From contig JAITSE010000094.1 of assembly GCA_031288005.1 (NCBI GenBank), positions 1 through 14,937 on the forward strand: 14,937 nucleotides of DNA, in the 5' to 3' direction. Position 1 is the first letter of the stretch; the number at the start of each line of letters is the position of its first letter. Source of the DNA: Treponema sp. (GTDB lineage: Bacteria; Spirochaetota; Spirochaetia; Treponematales; Breznakiellaceae). A program made the translations under genes and the position numbers. Below, piece after piece: positions 6,332 to 13,173 of the stretch. The notes beneath the pieces are model-generated. The model ran no database searches. It was not told the origin of the DNA and worked only from the letters and a program-made list of their open reading frames with translations.

Positions 6332-6599
6332 CAGTTTTTTTGGAACCCTGAAAAACCGGAAGCCCGCTGATTACATTAACACACAGGTCCACTCGGACCG
6401 CTGAAGCTTATGAAACTAAAAATCTAATGCGGACGGCTGCTGCGGGTTTCCGCGCGATTACACAGATTATTAAGACTTGTCTTTTAAAACCGGTGCAATC
6501 TGCGGACCTTCTTCATAATTACCTGTAATTTACAATACGAAGATTTCCCTAACCAGGGATCATAGGGGAAACCCGCCACAAGATGGACCGGCTATTCTA
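6332..6599. other. Convergent intergenic region, no gene seen
   Basis: 268 bases lie between the ends of murJ and the TPR gene. I see no convincing open frame or tRNA. A TTTCCC/GGGAAA hairpin at about 6544-6571 contains an inner CCC/GGG pair and may end the TPR transcript. A near-palindrome AAGACTTGTCTT is at about 6472-6483. Confidence 0.4.
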
Positions 6600-7766
6600 C
6601 TACTGGCTCCGGGACCTCTTTGCAAAGTCAAGCAGGGTTTTTGCCGTGGGATAGTTCGGGTCAAGCAGCAACACCATTTCATAGTCAGCTATGGCGCTGT
6701 CTATATCACCTTTGGCGCGGTACGCCGTACCCCGGTTGTTATAGGCATCCGTATTTTTGGGATCCAGGGTTATCGTCTGAGTATAATCCTTTATGGCGTT
6801 GTCCATATCCCCTCTGGCGCGGTATACATTACCTCGTCCGTTATAGGCCGCGGCGCCTTTTGGGTCCAGAATTATCGCCTGGGAATAGTCGGCCAGGGAC
6901 TTTTCAGTATCGCCTTTGGCAAAGTACATAATGCCCCGGTTGTAATAAGCCATAATATTCTTGGGATCAAGCTTTATCGTCTGGCTATAATCGGCTATAG
7001 CGTTATCATAGGCCCTTTTGTAATAATACGCGGATCCCCGGGCGTTATAAGCCTGAACGTCTTTGGGATTCAGCTCTATGGCTGCGGTATAATCGGCTAT
7101 GGCATTGTTGTAATCGGCTTTGGCGCGGTATACATTGCCCCGGGCGTTATAAGTCGTGGGGTCTTTTGGGTCCAGCACGATCGCCCGGGAATAGTCAGCC
7201 AGGGAATTGTCTATGTCGCCCCTGGAAAAATATGCCGCGCCCCGGTTGTAATATGCCTTTACGTTTTTGGGGTCAAGTTTTATCACCTCGGAATAGTCGG
7301 CTATAGCCTTTTCCATGTTGCCTTTGCTGCGGTATGCGGAAGCCCGGTTCATATACGCATCGGTATACTCCGGGTCGATTATTATCGCCTCGGTAAATTC
7401 CGCTATGGCCGTGTCATAATCGCCGCGATTTGTAGACATCAGCCCCCGGTTATAAAAGGCGCTGGCTTCCCCTTTGCCCACTGTGCTGACGCAGAAATTC
7501 AGGGTAAGTAAAGCCGGCACCGCCAGAGTCAACAGAAATGCTGTCCAAAATTGTTTTTTCATGGAAGCCGGAAGACCTCTCTGGAAAAGGCGGATTCCTT
7601 TAGGCCGTATTCCGGGACTTATATCCAAGGTGGAATATTCCAGAGGAGTTCCCGAGCCTGGGCGCGGGCCGTCATCCGGGATCTCAGGTATTACGTTAAT
7701 CCATTCTCTGTGCATAGAGGGCTGTCCAATTTCCGTCTCTGGAAGCTGGTCAATATGATCAGCCAT
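6600..7766 (-). CDS. Membrane-anchored TPR repeat protein
   Basis: 388 residues from the chosen start. Residues 1-70 are hydrophilic and proline-rich. Residues of about 72-93 form one hydrophobic segment (FWTAFLLTLAVPALLTLNF). From about residue 101 there are eight 34-residue tetratricopeptide repeats (pattern AYYNRG..Y...GD...AIADYS.AI.LDPK) and a short tail. TPR proteins are scaffolds for protein binding, and no partner can be named. A single anchor after 70 residues suggests the N-terminus is inside and the repeats outside the inner membrane, but this is inference. ATG at 7766 is preferred because GAGG lies 6 bases upstream. A TTG at 7808 would add 14 residues without a ribosome site. A third possibility is the methionine just before KKQFWTAF, which would give a signal-peptide-like start. 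The repeats show a three-repeat super-period. Confidence 0.75.
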   Translation of the reverse strand: MADHIDQLPETEIGQPSMHREWINVIPEIPDDGPRPGSGTPLEYSTLDISPGIRPKGIRLFQRGLPASMKKQFWTAFLLTLAVPALLTLNFCVSTVGKGEASAFYNRGLMSTNRGDYDTAIAEFTEAIIIDPEYTDAYMNRASAYRSKGNMEKAIADYSEVIKLDPKNVKAYYNRGAAYFSRGDIDNSLADYSRAIVLDPKDPTTYNARGNVYRAKADYNNAIADYTAAIELNPKDVQAYNARGSAYYYKRAYDNAIADYSQTIKLDPKNIMAYYNRGIMYFAKGDTEKSLADYSQAIILDPKGAAAYNGRGNVYRARGDMDNAIKDYTQTITLDPKNTDAYNNRGTAYRAKGDIDSAIADYEMVLLLDPNYPTAKTLLDFAKRSRSQ

Positions 7767-7971
7767 AAGTCGCCTCGCTTTTCTGCGGTCCTTCCGCAGG
7801 TTATTCAATAGACTTGTTCAACAATCCTATATAAGTATCGGCATGATCCGGCTAAAATTTACGGCTTTCGAAAAATCCGCCATAGATGAAGATCTAAAAA
7901 ATAGGCCGCTGGTTTGAAGCGCGGTTTCTTGAACCTTGCCAGGCGCCGCAATACCGGATAAGCTGGGCATT

Positions 7972-9246
7972 ATGCTGGATTACCATTTTATAGCCGCCAA
8001 TCTGGATGAGGTGAAACAAAATATCTCGGACCGGTATATGAAGGCTGACGCTGATGCGGCGGCCCGGCTTTTTGCCCGCCGGACCGAGTTGACCACCGCG
8101 CTCCAGGGACTTCAGCAGCGGAGAAACGCTAACTCCGCGGCCATGAAGGGAAAGCTGGAGCCTGACGCCAGGACCGCTCTTATCGAAGAAGGAAAGAAAC
8201 TCAAAGAGAGTATTTCCGCGGCCGAGGCGGAGCTTGAAAATACCGAAGCCGGGCTTGCCAGGGAAGTCCGGCGGATTCCCAATATGGCCCACCCGGAAGC
8301 CCCAAAAGGAAAAGAAGACAAGGATAACCTTGAGGTAAAGCGGGTTGGGACGCCTAGGGTCTTTGATTTTGATCCCGCAGATCATGTCAAACTTGGGCTG
8401 GACCTGGATATTATCGATTTTGACACCGCCGCCAAGGTCTCAGGGACAAAGTTCTATTACCTGAAAAACGAGGGCGTATTCCTGGAACTGGCCCTCACCC
8501 GCTACGCCCTGGATATTCTGCTGACCCGGAGCTTTACCCCTTACATCACCCCAGATGTGGCGAAGGAAGAGATCTTAGAAGGCATAGGCTTCAACCCCAG
8601 GGGAGAGGAATCCAACGTGTATACTCTGGAAGGCGAGGGCGCCTGCCTTGTGGGTACCGCAGAAATCACCCTTGGGGGCTACTACGCGGATACAATCATC
8701 CCCCGGGAAAAATTACCCATTCGAATGGCGGGGCTTTCTCATTGTTTCCGCCGGGAAGCCGGGGCTGCGGGCCAGTTCTCCCGTGGGCTTTACCGGGTAC
8801 ATCAGTTTACCAAAGTGGAGATGTTCGTCTACTGCCTGCCGGAAGCATCCGGCGCTTTGCATGAGGAACTTCGATGCATCGAGGAAGAGATATTCTCGGG
8901 ACTACAGATTCCCTTCCGGGTTGTGGATACCTGCACCGGCGACCTGGGCGCGCCGGCCTACCGCAAGTGGGACCTGGAAGCCTGGATGCCTGGCCGGAAC
9001 GCATGGGGGGAAGTAACTTCCACTTCCAACTGCACCGACTACCAGGCCCGGCGGCTGAATATCCGTTACAAAGACGAAAACGGGAAGAACCACTTTGTCC
9101 ATATGCTCAACGGCACGGCCCTAGCGGTTTCCAGGGCACTTATCGCGATTCTTGAAAACTTCCAGGAGGCCGACGGTTCCGTGAGAGTCCCTGCGGCGCT
9201 GTCGCCATACTGCGGGTTTACGGTTATAAAAAAAAATAAACTCTGA
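7972..9246 (+). CDS. serS: Seryl-tRNA synthetase
   Basis: A 424-residue class II aminoacyl-tRNA synthetase that charges tRNA-Ser (and tRNA-Sec where present) with serine in the cytoplasm. The N-terminal helical arm (about residues 25-105) precedes the catalytic domain. Serine-binding TAE is at 229-231. Motif 2 is FRREAG at 259-264, continuing to RVHQFTKVEMF. The adenylate-binding TSTSNCTDYQARR is near 349-361. Motif 3 is NGTALAVSRALIAILEN at 380-396. The length is standard. ATG at 7972 is chosen because MLDYHFI aligns with the usual short N-terminus. A TTG start at 7936 would add 12 atypical residues. The ribosome site is weak. It is transcribed alone, divergent from the TPR gene and convergent with mnmA. 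Confidence 0.95.
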   Translation: MLDYHFIAANLDEVKQNISDRYMKADADAAARLFARRTELTTALQGLQQRRNANSAAMKGKLEPDARTALIEEGKKLKESISAAEAELENTEAGLAREVRRIPNMAHPEAPKGKEDKDNLEVKRVGTPRVFDFDPADHVKLGLDLDIIDFDTAAKVSGTKFYYLKNEGVFLELALTRYALDILLTRSFTPYITPDVAKEEILEGIGFNPRGEESNVYTLEGEGACLVGTAEITLGGYYADTIIPREKLPIRMAGLSHCFRREAGAAGQFSRGLYRVHQFTKVEMFVYCLPEASGALHEELRCIEEEIFSGLQIPFRVVDTCTGDLGAPAYRKWDLEAWMPGRNAWGEVTSTSNCTDYQARRLNIRYKDENGKNHFVHMLNGTALAVSRALIAILENFQEADGSVRVPAALSPYCGFTVIKKNKL

Positions 9247-9307
9247 AAGCATAGCCCACTGCAACACACGCGGTCCACAGAGACGCGCGTGCTGCCTGGA
9301 GCTTTGC

Positions 9308-9320
9308 GGTCTCTGAGACC
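9308..9320. repeat. Palindrome at the 3' end of mnmA
   Basis: GGTCTCTGAGACC abuts and overlaps by one base the mnmA stop codon, in the 73-base gap between the convergent serS and mnmA genes. It resembles the AGTCTCTGAGACT palindrome inside the OmpA-type gene (2162-2174). No T run follows, so it is not called a terminator. Confidence 0.55.
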
Positions 9321-10438
9321 TATCCTGTCTCCCGGATAGTCCCGCCGCCGACTACAATATCGCCGTCGTAGAGCACCGCCGCCTGCCCGGGCGTAACAGC
9401 CCGCTGGGGCTTGTCGAAATCCACTCGTATGCTGCCTGCATCCAACTGTTCAGCCACAGCGTCTTGCTCCGCCTGAAGGTAGCGGGTTTTTACCTTGACC
9501 CTCATAGGTTTTTTTAGCTCTCCGCAGGCAATAAGGTTTATTCTGTCCGCAATGAGGAAGCGCGTGTAGAGAGAGGAATCCGGCCCCAGGGTAACGGTGT
9601 TGTCCGCCGCGGATTTGCCCGCCACATAGAGGGGAACTCCGGCGGCCACGCCCAGACCCCGGCGCTGACCCAGAGTGTAGCGGATGAAGCCTTTGTGCCG
9701 TCCCAGGACCGCGCCGCTCTCGTCAACAATGTCCCCTTCCGGCCAGCGTTTCCCCAGGCGGCGCTCAATAAAACTGCCGTAATCCCCGTCAGGGACAAAG
9801 CAGACATCCTGGCTGTCGCTCTTTTTCGCATTGATAAATCCATGCTCCAGCGCCATATTTCTGACATCCCGCTTTGTGAAATTCCCCAGGGGAAAACGGC
9901 AGAAGGCCAGTTGTTCCTGTGTAATCACATACAGCACGTACGTCTGATCTTTTTTACTGTCAGCAGCTTTTTTAAGAAGGAAGCGCCCGCTTGCGCCGTC
10001 TTTTTCTACTCTGGCGTAATGGCCGGTAACAATGACGCCGAAGCCCAACTGCTTCGCCCGGTCAAGGAGGCGCTCAAATTTGATGTAGCGGTTGCAGTCT
10101 ATGCAGGGATTGGGAGTCCCTCCGGCTTCGTAGGTTTCGATGAAACGGCGTATCACCTGGTCCTGAAAGTCCCCGGTAAAGTTAAGCACATAATGTGGTA
10201 TACCCAGACGGTGAGCGACACTTTTCGCGTCTTCAACATCCGCCAGAGAGCAGCATCCCTGAGCGGCCTGTTTTGCAGGACGCGCGGCTCCGGCCCATTT
10301 TTCCGGGCCGTCATTGTCGAAAAGTTTAAGGGTAAGGCCGATGCACTCGAAGCCCTGTTCCAGCATCAGCCATGCAGCTACAGAACTGTCAACTCCGCCG
10401 CTCATGGCGATGACAGCTTTTCTGTCTGAAGCCTCCAT
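9320..10438 (-). CDS. mnmA: tRNA-specific 2-thiouridylase MnmA
   Basis: A 372-residue cytoplasmic enzyme that installs the 2-thio group on wobble uridine 34 of tRNA-Lys, -Glu and -Gln, using ATP and a sulfur relay. The ATP-binding PP-loop is SGGVDSS at residues 13-19. The first catalytic cysteine is C115 in NPCIDCNRYIKF and the second is C213 in SQDVCFVP. YTLGQRRGLGV and the C-terminal beta-barrel region (GQAAVLYDGDIVVGGGTI) complete the family pattern. The length is normal. ATG at 10438 lies one base beyond the stop of the HD-domain gene (10440-10442), so the two form a tightly coupled operon. The ribosome site is probably GGAG within the end of that gene. The stop codon touches a palindrome at 9308-9320. 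Confidence 0.93.
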   Translation of the reverse strand: MEASDRKAVIAMSGGVDSSVAAWLMLEQGFECIGLTLKLFDNDGPEKWAGAARPAKQAAQGCCSLADVEDAKSVAHRLGIPHYVLNFTGDFQDQVIRRFIETYEAGGTPNPCIDCNRYIKFERLLDRAKQLGFGVIVTGHYARVEKDGASGRFLLKKAADSKKDQTYVLYVITQEQLAFCRFPLGNFTKRDVRNMALEHGFINAKKSDSQDVCFVPDGDYGSFIERRLGKRWPEGDIVDESGAVLGRHKGFIRYTLGQRRGLGVAAGVPLYVAGKSAADNTVTLGPDSSLYTRFLIADRINLIACGELKKPMRVKVKTRYLQAEQDAVAEQLDAGSIRVDFDKPQRAVTPGQAAVLYDGDIVVGGGTIRETG

Positions 10439-10439
10439 G

Positions 10440-11027
10440 TTAGCTGTACTGCTCCATGACGGCGTTCACGCCGGCCTCGCAGGAGCGCATGGCAAGAATA
10501 GTTTTTTCAATCAGGGCGTCCAGTTCCCAGCCCAGCATGGCCGCGCCCTTTTCTATTACTTCACGGGAACAGCCCGCGGCAAAATTGGGAACCTTGTATT
10601 TCTTTTTTATTGATTTTATTTCCATGTCCTGAACGCTTTTTGACGGACGAATAAGAGCCGCGGCCCAGATGAGGCCCGTGAGTTCGTCGGAAGCGTAAAG
10701 AACCTTTTCCATTTCATGCTCAGGTTTAACGTCGTTCGTAAGCTCATAGCCGTGACTGCATACGGCGTGGATGAGTCTTTCCCCTGCGCCGCCTGCCTGT
10801 AGCAACTCCGGCGCTTTAATACAGTGTTCGTTGGGAAATTCTTCAAAATCAATGTCGTGAAGAAGCCCCGCGGCGCCCCAGAATTCCTCTTCCGCCGCAT
10901 AGCCCAATTCCCTGGCGTACCACTTCATGACCCCTTCAACCGTCAGAGCGTGCCGCAGATGAAAAGGCTCCTTATTGTGTTTTTTAAGAAGTTCCCAGGC
11001 GGCGTCCCGTGAAAGCGCATTGTCCAT
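10440..11027 (-). CDS. HD-domain metal-dependent hydrolase
   Basis: A 195-residue soluble protein with the HD superfamily pattern: His26 (FHLRHALTVEG), His57-Asp58 (GLLHDIDFE), His87 and His92 (HAVCSHGYE) and Asp114 (YASDELTGLI). These residues bind the metals used for phosphoester or phosphoanhydride hydrolysis. The substrate cannot be told from sequence. Similar short HD proteins are often annotated as predicted hydrolases. It is first in a two-gene operon with mnmA, separated by one base, which hints at a link to tRNA or nucleotide metabolism, though such spacing alone is weak evidence. ATG at 11027 has GAGGG close by. Confidence 0.8.
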   Translation of the reverse strand: MDNALSRDAAWELLKKHNKEPFHLRHALTVEGVMKWYARELGYAAEEEFWGAAGLLHDIDFEEFPNEHCIKAPELLQAGGAGERLIHAVCSHGYELTNDVKPEHEMEKVLYASDELTGLIWAAALIRPSKSVQDMEIKSIKKKYKVPNFAAGCSREVIEKGAAMLGWELDALIEKTILAMRSCEAGVNAVMEQYS

Positions 11028-11105
11028 GCCCTCATTCTATCCGAACAGCCGGCAAAGCGCCAAGGTCAGGAGTTTCATGCAACCGGAACTTCCATAAAAC
11101 TGCAC

Positions 11106-11116
11106 GGGGGGGGGGG
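11106..11116. repeat. Eleven-base poly-G tract
   Basis: A run of 11 G lies about 45 bases upstream of the RAYT-like remnant, between it and the divergent HD-domain gene. Its place could affect a promoter, but no promoter is clearly visible here. Confidence 0.6.
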
Positions 11117-11188
11117 CGATAAACAGCGAAGCAGTTTGCAAGATCGAGCCATATAAGAGGTATGAGAAAGCTGCGATTGCGGGAACCC

Positions 11189-11205
11189 AAAGGGTTCCAG
11201 ATGAT
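11189..11205. repeat. 17-base palindromic insert in the RAYT-like gene
   Basis: GAACCCAAAGGGTTC (11183-11197) is formed by coding GAACCC plus inserted bases. Removing 11189-11205 fuses REP to GVWYA in one frame, exactly as the protein family would require. Confidence 0.55.
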
Positions 11206-11344
11206 GGCGTCTGGTACGCCGTACGTTCCCGGATTAACAACCGGGAGCCTCTGTTTAGGCGGAAGGACGCATTGAGGTTGTTTGCACTGGTGTTCCGGCA
11301 GGCTGCGGGGCGGTTTGAGTTCAGAGTTCGGGCTTTGCGGCTTT

Positions 11345-11360
11345 CGGAAACTTGTTTCCG
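11345..11360. repeat. 16-base CGGAAAC/GTTTCCG palindrome in the RAYT-like gene
   Basis: CGGAAACTTGTTTCCG follows the codons for LRLS. The frame before it and the frame after it (DDWLVFFIRP) differ by one. Removing 16 bases joins them as LSDDW. The same palindrome is at 3418-3433. Confidence 0.65.
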
Positions 11361-11399
11361 CGGATGACTGGCTGGTGTTCTTTATCCGGCCTGTGTATT

Positions 11400-11476
11400 G
11401 CAGTTTTTGACCCATATAAGCGTGAGCCATGAGGTCCAGTGTCAAAAACTGCTTAGCAACCTGCTTTGCAGGTTGC
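11400..11476. repeat. Two-hairpin element (c-d type) inserted in the RAYT-like gene
   Basis: Hairpin c is at 11400-11452 (12-base arm GCAGTTTTTGAC). A TTA linker leads to hairpin d at 11456-11476 (arms GCAACCTGC/GCAGGTTGC). Coding sequence for FIRPV stops just before it and coding sequence for FELPAIMKWVKQ resumes within four bases after it, which marks the ends of the element closely. It is the same two-hairpin design as c1-d1, c2-d2, c3-d3, c4-d4 and c5-d5. Confidence 0.75.
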
Positions 11477-11517
11477 AGGGTTCGAGCTTCCCGCGATTAT
11501 GAAGTGGGTGAAGCAGT

Positions 11518-11722
11518 GGAACCTCCGGTTCCTTAGGAGTTTTGGGAACAGTGTCTAAATTGCGGAAACGAAGTTTCCGATGGATTATGTTATAGATCCC
11601 AAAACTCCCCGTCCTGGGAAGGAGCCCTAAGAACCAATGCGGGGAGTTTTTTGACCTGCAAAGAAGTTCATAGTGGCAAACAGTTCAAAAAACTCCTAAG
11701 CAAGCCGGCTTTGCCGGCTTGC
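11518..11722. repeat. Palindromic array (a4-b4-c4-d4) inserted in the RAYT-like gene
   Basis: a4 is at 11518-11532 (GGAACC/GGTTCC). b4 is at 11536-11608 (arm GGAGTTTTGGGA). c4 is at 11643-11696 (arm GGAGTTTTTTGA). d4 is at 11700-11722 (arms GCAAGCCGGC/GCCGGCTTGC). The order equals that of the array at 537-1261. b4 is 73 bases instead of 55 because a CGGAAACGAAGTTTCCG palindrome (11563-11579) sits in its loop. The right arm of b4 and left arm of c4 can pair as CTCCCCG/CGGGGAG followed by six T. Confidence 0.78.
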
Positions 11723-11756
11723 AGGTATTGGTCGGAGATACTAGAAGGTGAACCTT

Positions 11757-11836
11757 GGAACCTGCTGCACAGGTTCCTTAGCAGTTTCCACGGCTAAGGC
11801 CGTGAAAACTGCCAAGCAATCTGCTTTGCAGATTGC
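11757..11836. repeat. Palindromic group (a5-c5-d5) after the RAYT-like fragment
   Basis: a5 is at 11757-11777 (GGAACCTG/CAGGTTCC). A TTA linker leads to c5 at 11781-11812, a short hairpin whose arms GCAGTTTCCACGGC/GCCGTGAAAACTGC differ at one position. d5 is at 11816-11836 (GCAATCTGC/GCAGATTGC). The b hairpin is absent here. It begins right after the codons for GEP of the broken transposase-like gene. Beyond it, 11837-11950 is proline-rich in one frame and could hold that gene's tail, but this is not certain. Confidence 0.7.
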
Positions 11837-11958
11837 ACAGACCCCAGCATTGGGCGAAGGCGGAAAATCCCATTTTTGGGGTCTTTTCCCTCCACTTATA
11901 CACCACCAGACCCCACCCACCCCATGACTAAGCCCTTCCCCCTCCCCGGCTTTTTCCG

Positions 11959-11992
11959 TATAATCGTTCCTAACAATGGGATCTTCGATCCC
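11959..11992 (+). promoter_or_regulatory. Probable -10 box and leader hairpin of the propeller lipoprotein gene
   Basis: A perfect TATAAT (11959-11964) lies 53 bases before the start codon. No good -35 box is seen at the usual distance. In the leader, GGGATC TTC GATCCC (11978-11992) forms a six-pair hairpin 11 bases before the ribosome site AAGGGGTGA (12004-12012). Confidence 0.45.
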
Positions 11993-12017
11993 TAATATCT
12001 TTGAAGGGGTGATTTTT

Positions 12018-13088
12018 ATGAAGAAGAAAGATTTTTTGTTTGGATTTTCGGCAATGCTGCCGGCATTGGGATTAGCCGCGTCAGTCATGCTGATATTGGC
12101 AGGATGTGAAAATCCCACTGATGAAGAAGAAAAGGACCACGGCGTAAGCTGGACCGCGGTTGATGACGCCAAGTTTGAAACTAACACCATCAAGGGCATA
12201 GCTTTCGGAAACGGAGCCGCAGACGGCGACAAATTCGTGGCGGTGGGCGTGAGCGGTAAAGCGGCGTATTCCGCGGACGGCGTAAGCTGGACGGCAGTTA
12301 AGGACGCCAAGTTTGAAGCTGACGCCATCAACGGCATAGCTTTCGGAAATGGAGCCGCAGGCGGCGAAGGCGGCGGCAAATTCGTGGCGGTGGGCGACTA
12401 CGGCAAGGCCGCGTATTCCACGGACGGAGAAACTTGGACGAAGGTTCTCAACACCGGGTTTGGAACTTCTTTCGACATCAACGCCATAACCTTCGGAAAC
12501 GCCAAGTTCGTTGCGGTCGGTGACAGGGGCGAGGCCGCGTATTCCACGGACGGGGTAAGCTGGACCGCGGTTGAGGACGCCACGTTTGAAACTAACGACA
12601 TCTACGGCGTGGCCTTCGGTGAAACCGCCGGCGGCGGAAAGTTTGTCGCGGTCGGCAACAAGGGCAAGATCGCGTATTCCAGCGACGGGACAAATTGGAC
12701 CGCGGTAAGCGACAGCAAATTCGGCGCCAGCAGCAACACCATCAATGGCGTGGCCTTCGGTGAAACCGCCGGCGGCGGAAAGTTTGTCGCGGTCGGCGAT
12801 CTCGGCAAGGTTGCGTATTCCAGCGACGGCGCAACCTGGACGGCGGTGGATGGCTACGTATTTTATGGAAACATCGTCCCCATCACGTGCATAACCTGGG
12901 GCGGCGGCAAGTTCGTGGCGGGGTACAAGGACGGCCGTGCGGCATATTCCATCGACGGAGAAGACTGGATGGCGACTACCAACGTTCAGATTGAGAGCAA
13001 GACCATCAACGGCATAGCCTTTGGAAACGGTAAGTTCGTGGCGGTCGGCGACAACGGCAAGGCGGCGTATTCCAACGCCCAGGAATAG
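12018..13088 (+). CDS. Lipoprotein with seven beta-propeller-type repeats
   Basis: 356 residues. The N-terminus (MKKKDFLFGF..) carries a hydrophobic stretch ending LAGC, so Cys30 is the likely lipidated residue and the protein sits on the cell envelope. The rest is seven repeats of about 42-50 residues. Each has W-T-A-V, then a variable segment, then INGIAFG, KFVAVGD.GKAAYS and a DG turn. Seven such units fit a seven-bladed propeller of the sialidase/BNR-like kind. Propellers of this sort commonly bind ligands or other proteins, and the ligand is unknown. An upstream in-frame start at 11976 is rejected: ATG at 12018 has AAGGGGTGA five bases away and opens the signal peptide. It is flanked on both sides by palindromes. 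A related ribosome-site sequence precedes the next open frame. Confidence 0.75.
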   Translation: MKKKDFLFGFSAMLPALGLAASVMLILAGCENPTDEEEKDHGVSWTAVDDAKFETNTIKGIAFGNGAADGDKFVAVGVSGKAAYSADGVSWTAVKDAKFEADAINGIAFGNGAAGGEGGGKFVAVGDYGKAAYSTDGETWTKVLNTGFGTSFDINAITFGNAKFVAVGDRGEAAYSTDGVSWTAVEDATFETNDIYGVAFGETAGGGKFVAVGNKGKIAYSSDGTNWTAVSDSKFGASSNTINGVAFGETAGGGKFVAVGDLGKVAYSSDGATWTAVDGYVFYGNIVPITCITWGGGKFVAGYKDGRAAYSIDGEDWMATTNVQIESKTINGIAFGNGKFVAVGDNGKAAYSNAQE

Positions 13089-13120
13089 TATATGGCGTGC
13101 CGGCCTTTAGTTTGCAATCT

Positions 13121-13137
13121 GAGACTCTTCGAGTCTC
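13121..13137. repeat. GAGACTC hairpin after the lipoprotein gene
   Basis: GAGACTC TTC GAGTCTC, seven pairs with a TTC loop, lies 33 bases after the stop. It belongs with the hairpin at 2233-2253, which also has a TTC loop. There is no T run after it, so a terminator is not assured. Confidence 0.6.
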
Positions 13138-13173
13138 TTGGACTAACATTTATATTTTTTAAGGGGTGATTTT

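Larger units (their letters stand above)
11162..11755 (+). pseudogene. RAYT-like (Y1/IS200-type) transposase gene broken by palindrome insertions
   Basis: Pieces of one protein appear in order. MRKLRLREP is at 11162-11188. GVWYAVRSRINNREPLF through FRVRALRLS is at 11206-11346. DDWLVFFIRPV is at about 11363-11395. GFELPAIMKWVKQ is at about 11478-11516. RYWSEILEGEP is at 11723-11755. This order is that of REP-associated tyrosine transposases of the Y1 fold as found in spirochaetes. Between the pieces lie palindromes: a 17-base insert (11189-11205), a 16-base insert (11345-11360), a two-hairpin element (11400-11476) and a larger array (11518-11722). Deleting the first two restores one continuous frame. 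About 20 residues expected between MKWVKQ and RYWSEIL are missing. The HUH histidine pair is not seen at the expected place (DDWLVFF), so this branch may lack the usual catalysis even when intact. Identification is from memory of the family. Confidence 0.65.

Noticed and set aside
7767..7808. Upstream TTG start adding 14 residues to the TPR protein
   Set aside because: No ribosome site precedes it, while ATG at 7766 has GAGG at good distance.
7936..7971. Upstream TTG start for seryl-tRNA synthetase
   Set aside because: The added residues do not fit the family N-terminus, which starts at MLDYHFI.
9695..10429. 244-codon plus-strand open frame opposite mnmA
   Set aside because: mnmA is unambiguous with all catalytic motifs; the opposite frame shows no domain.
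11032..11445. Minus-strand open frame over the RAYT-like remnant
   Set aside because: The plus strand holds recognisable transposase-like pieces; the minus frame has no recognisable content.
11741..12379. Minus-strand open frames opposite the propeller lipoprotein, repetitive
   Set aside because: They mirror the repeat units of the real gene and have no start signals.
13121..13137. Rho-independent terminator after the propeller lipoprotein
   Set aside because: The stem is good but no T run follows on either strand, so it is listed only as a repeat.
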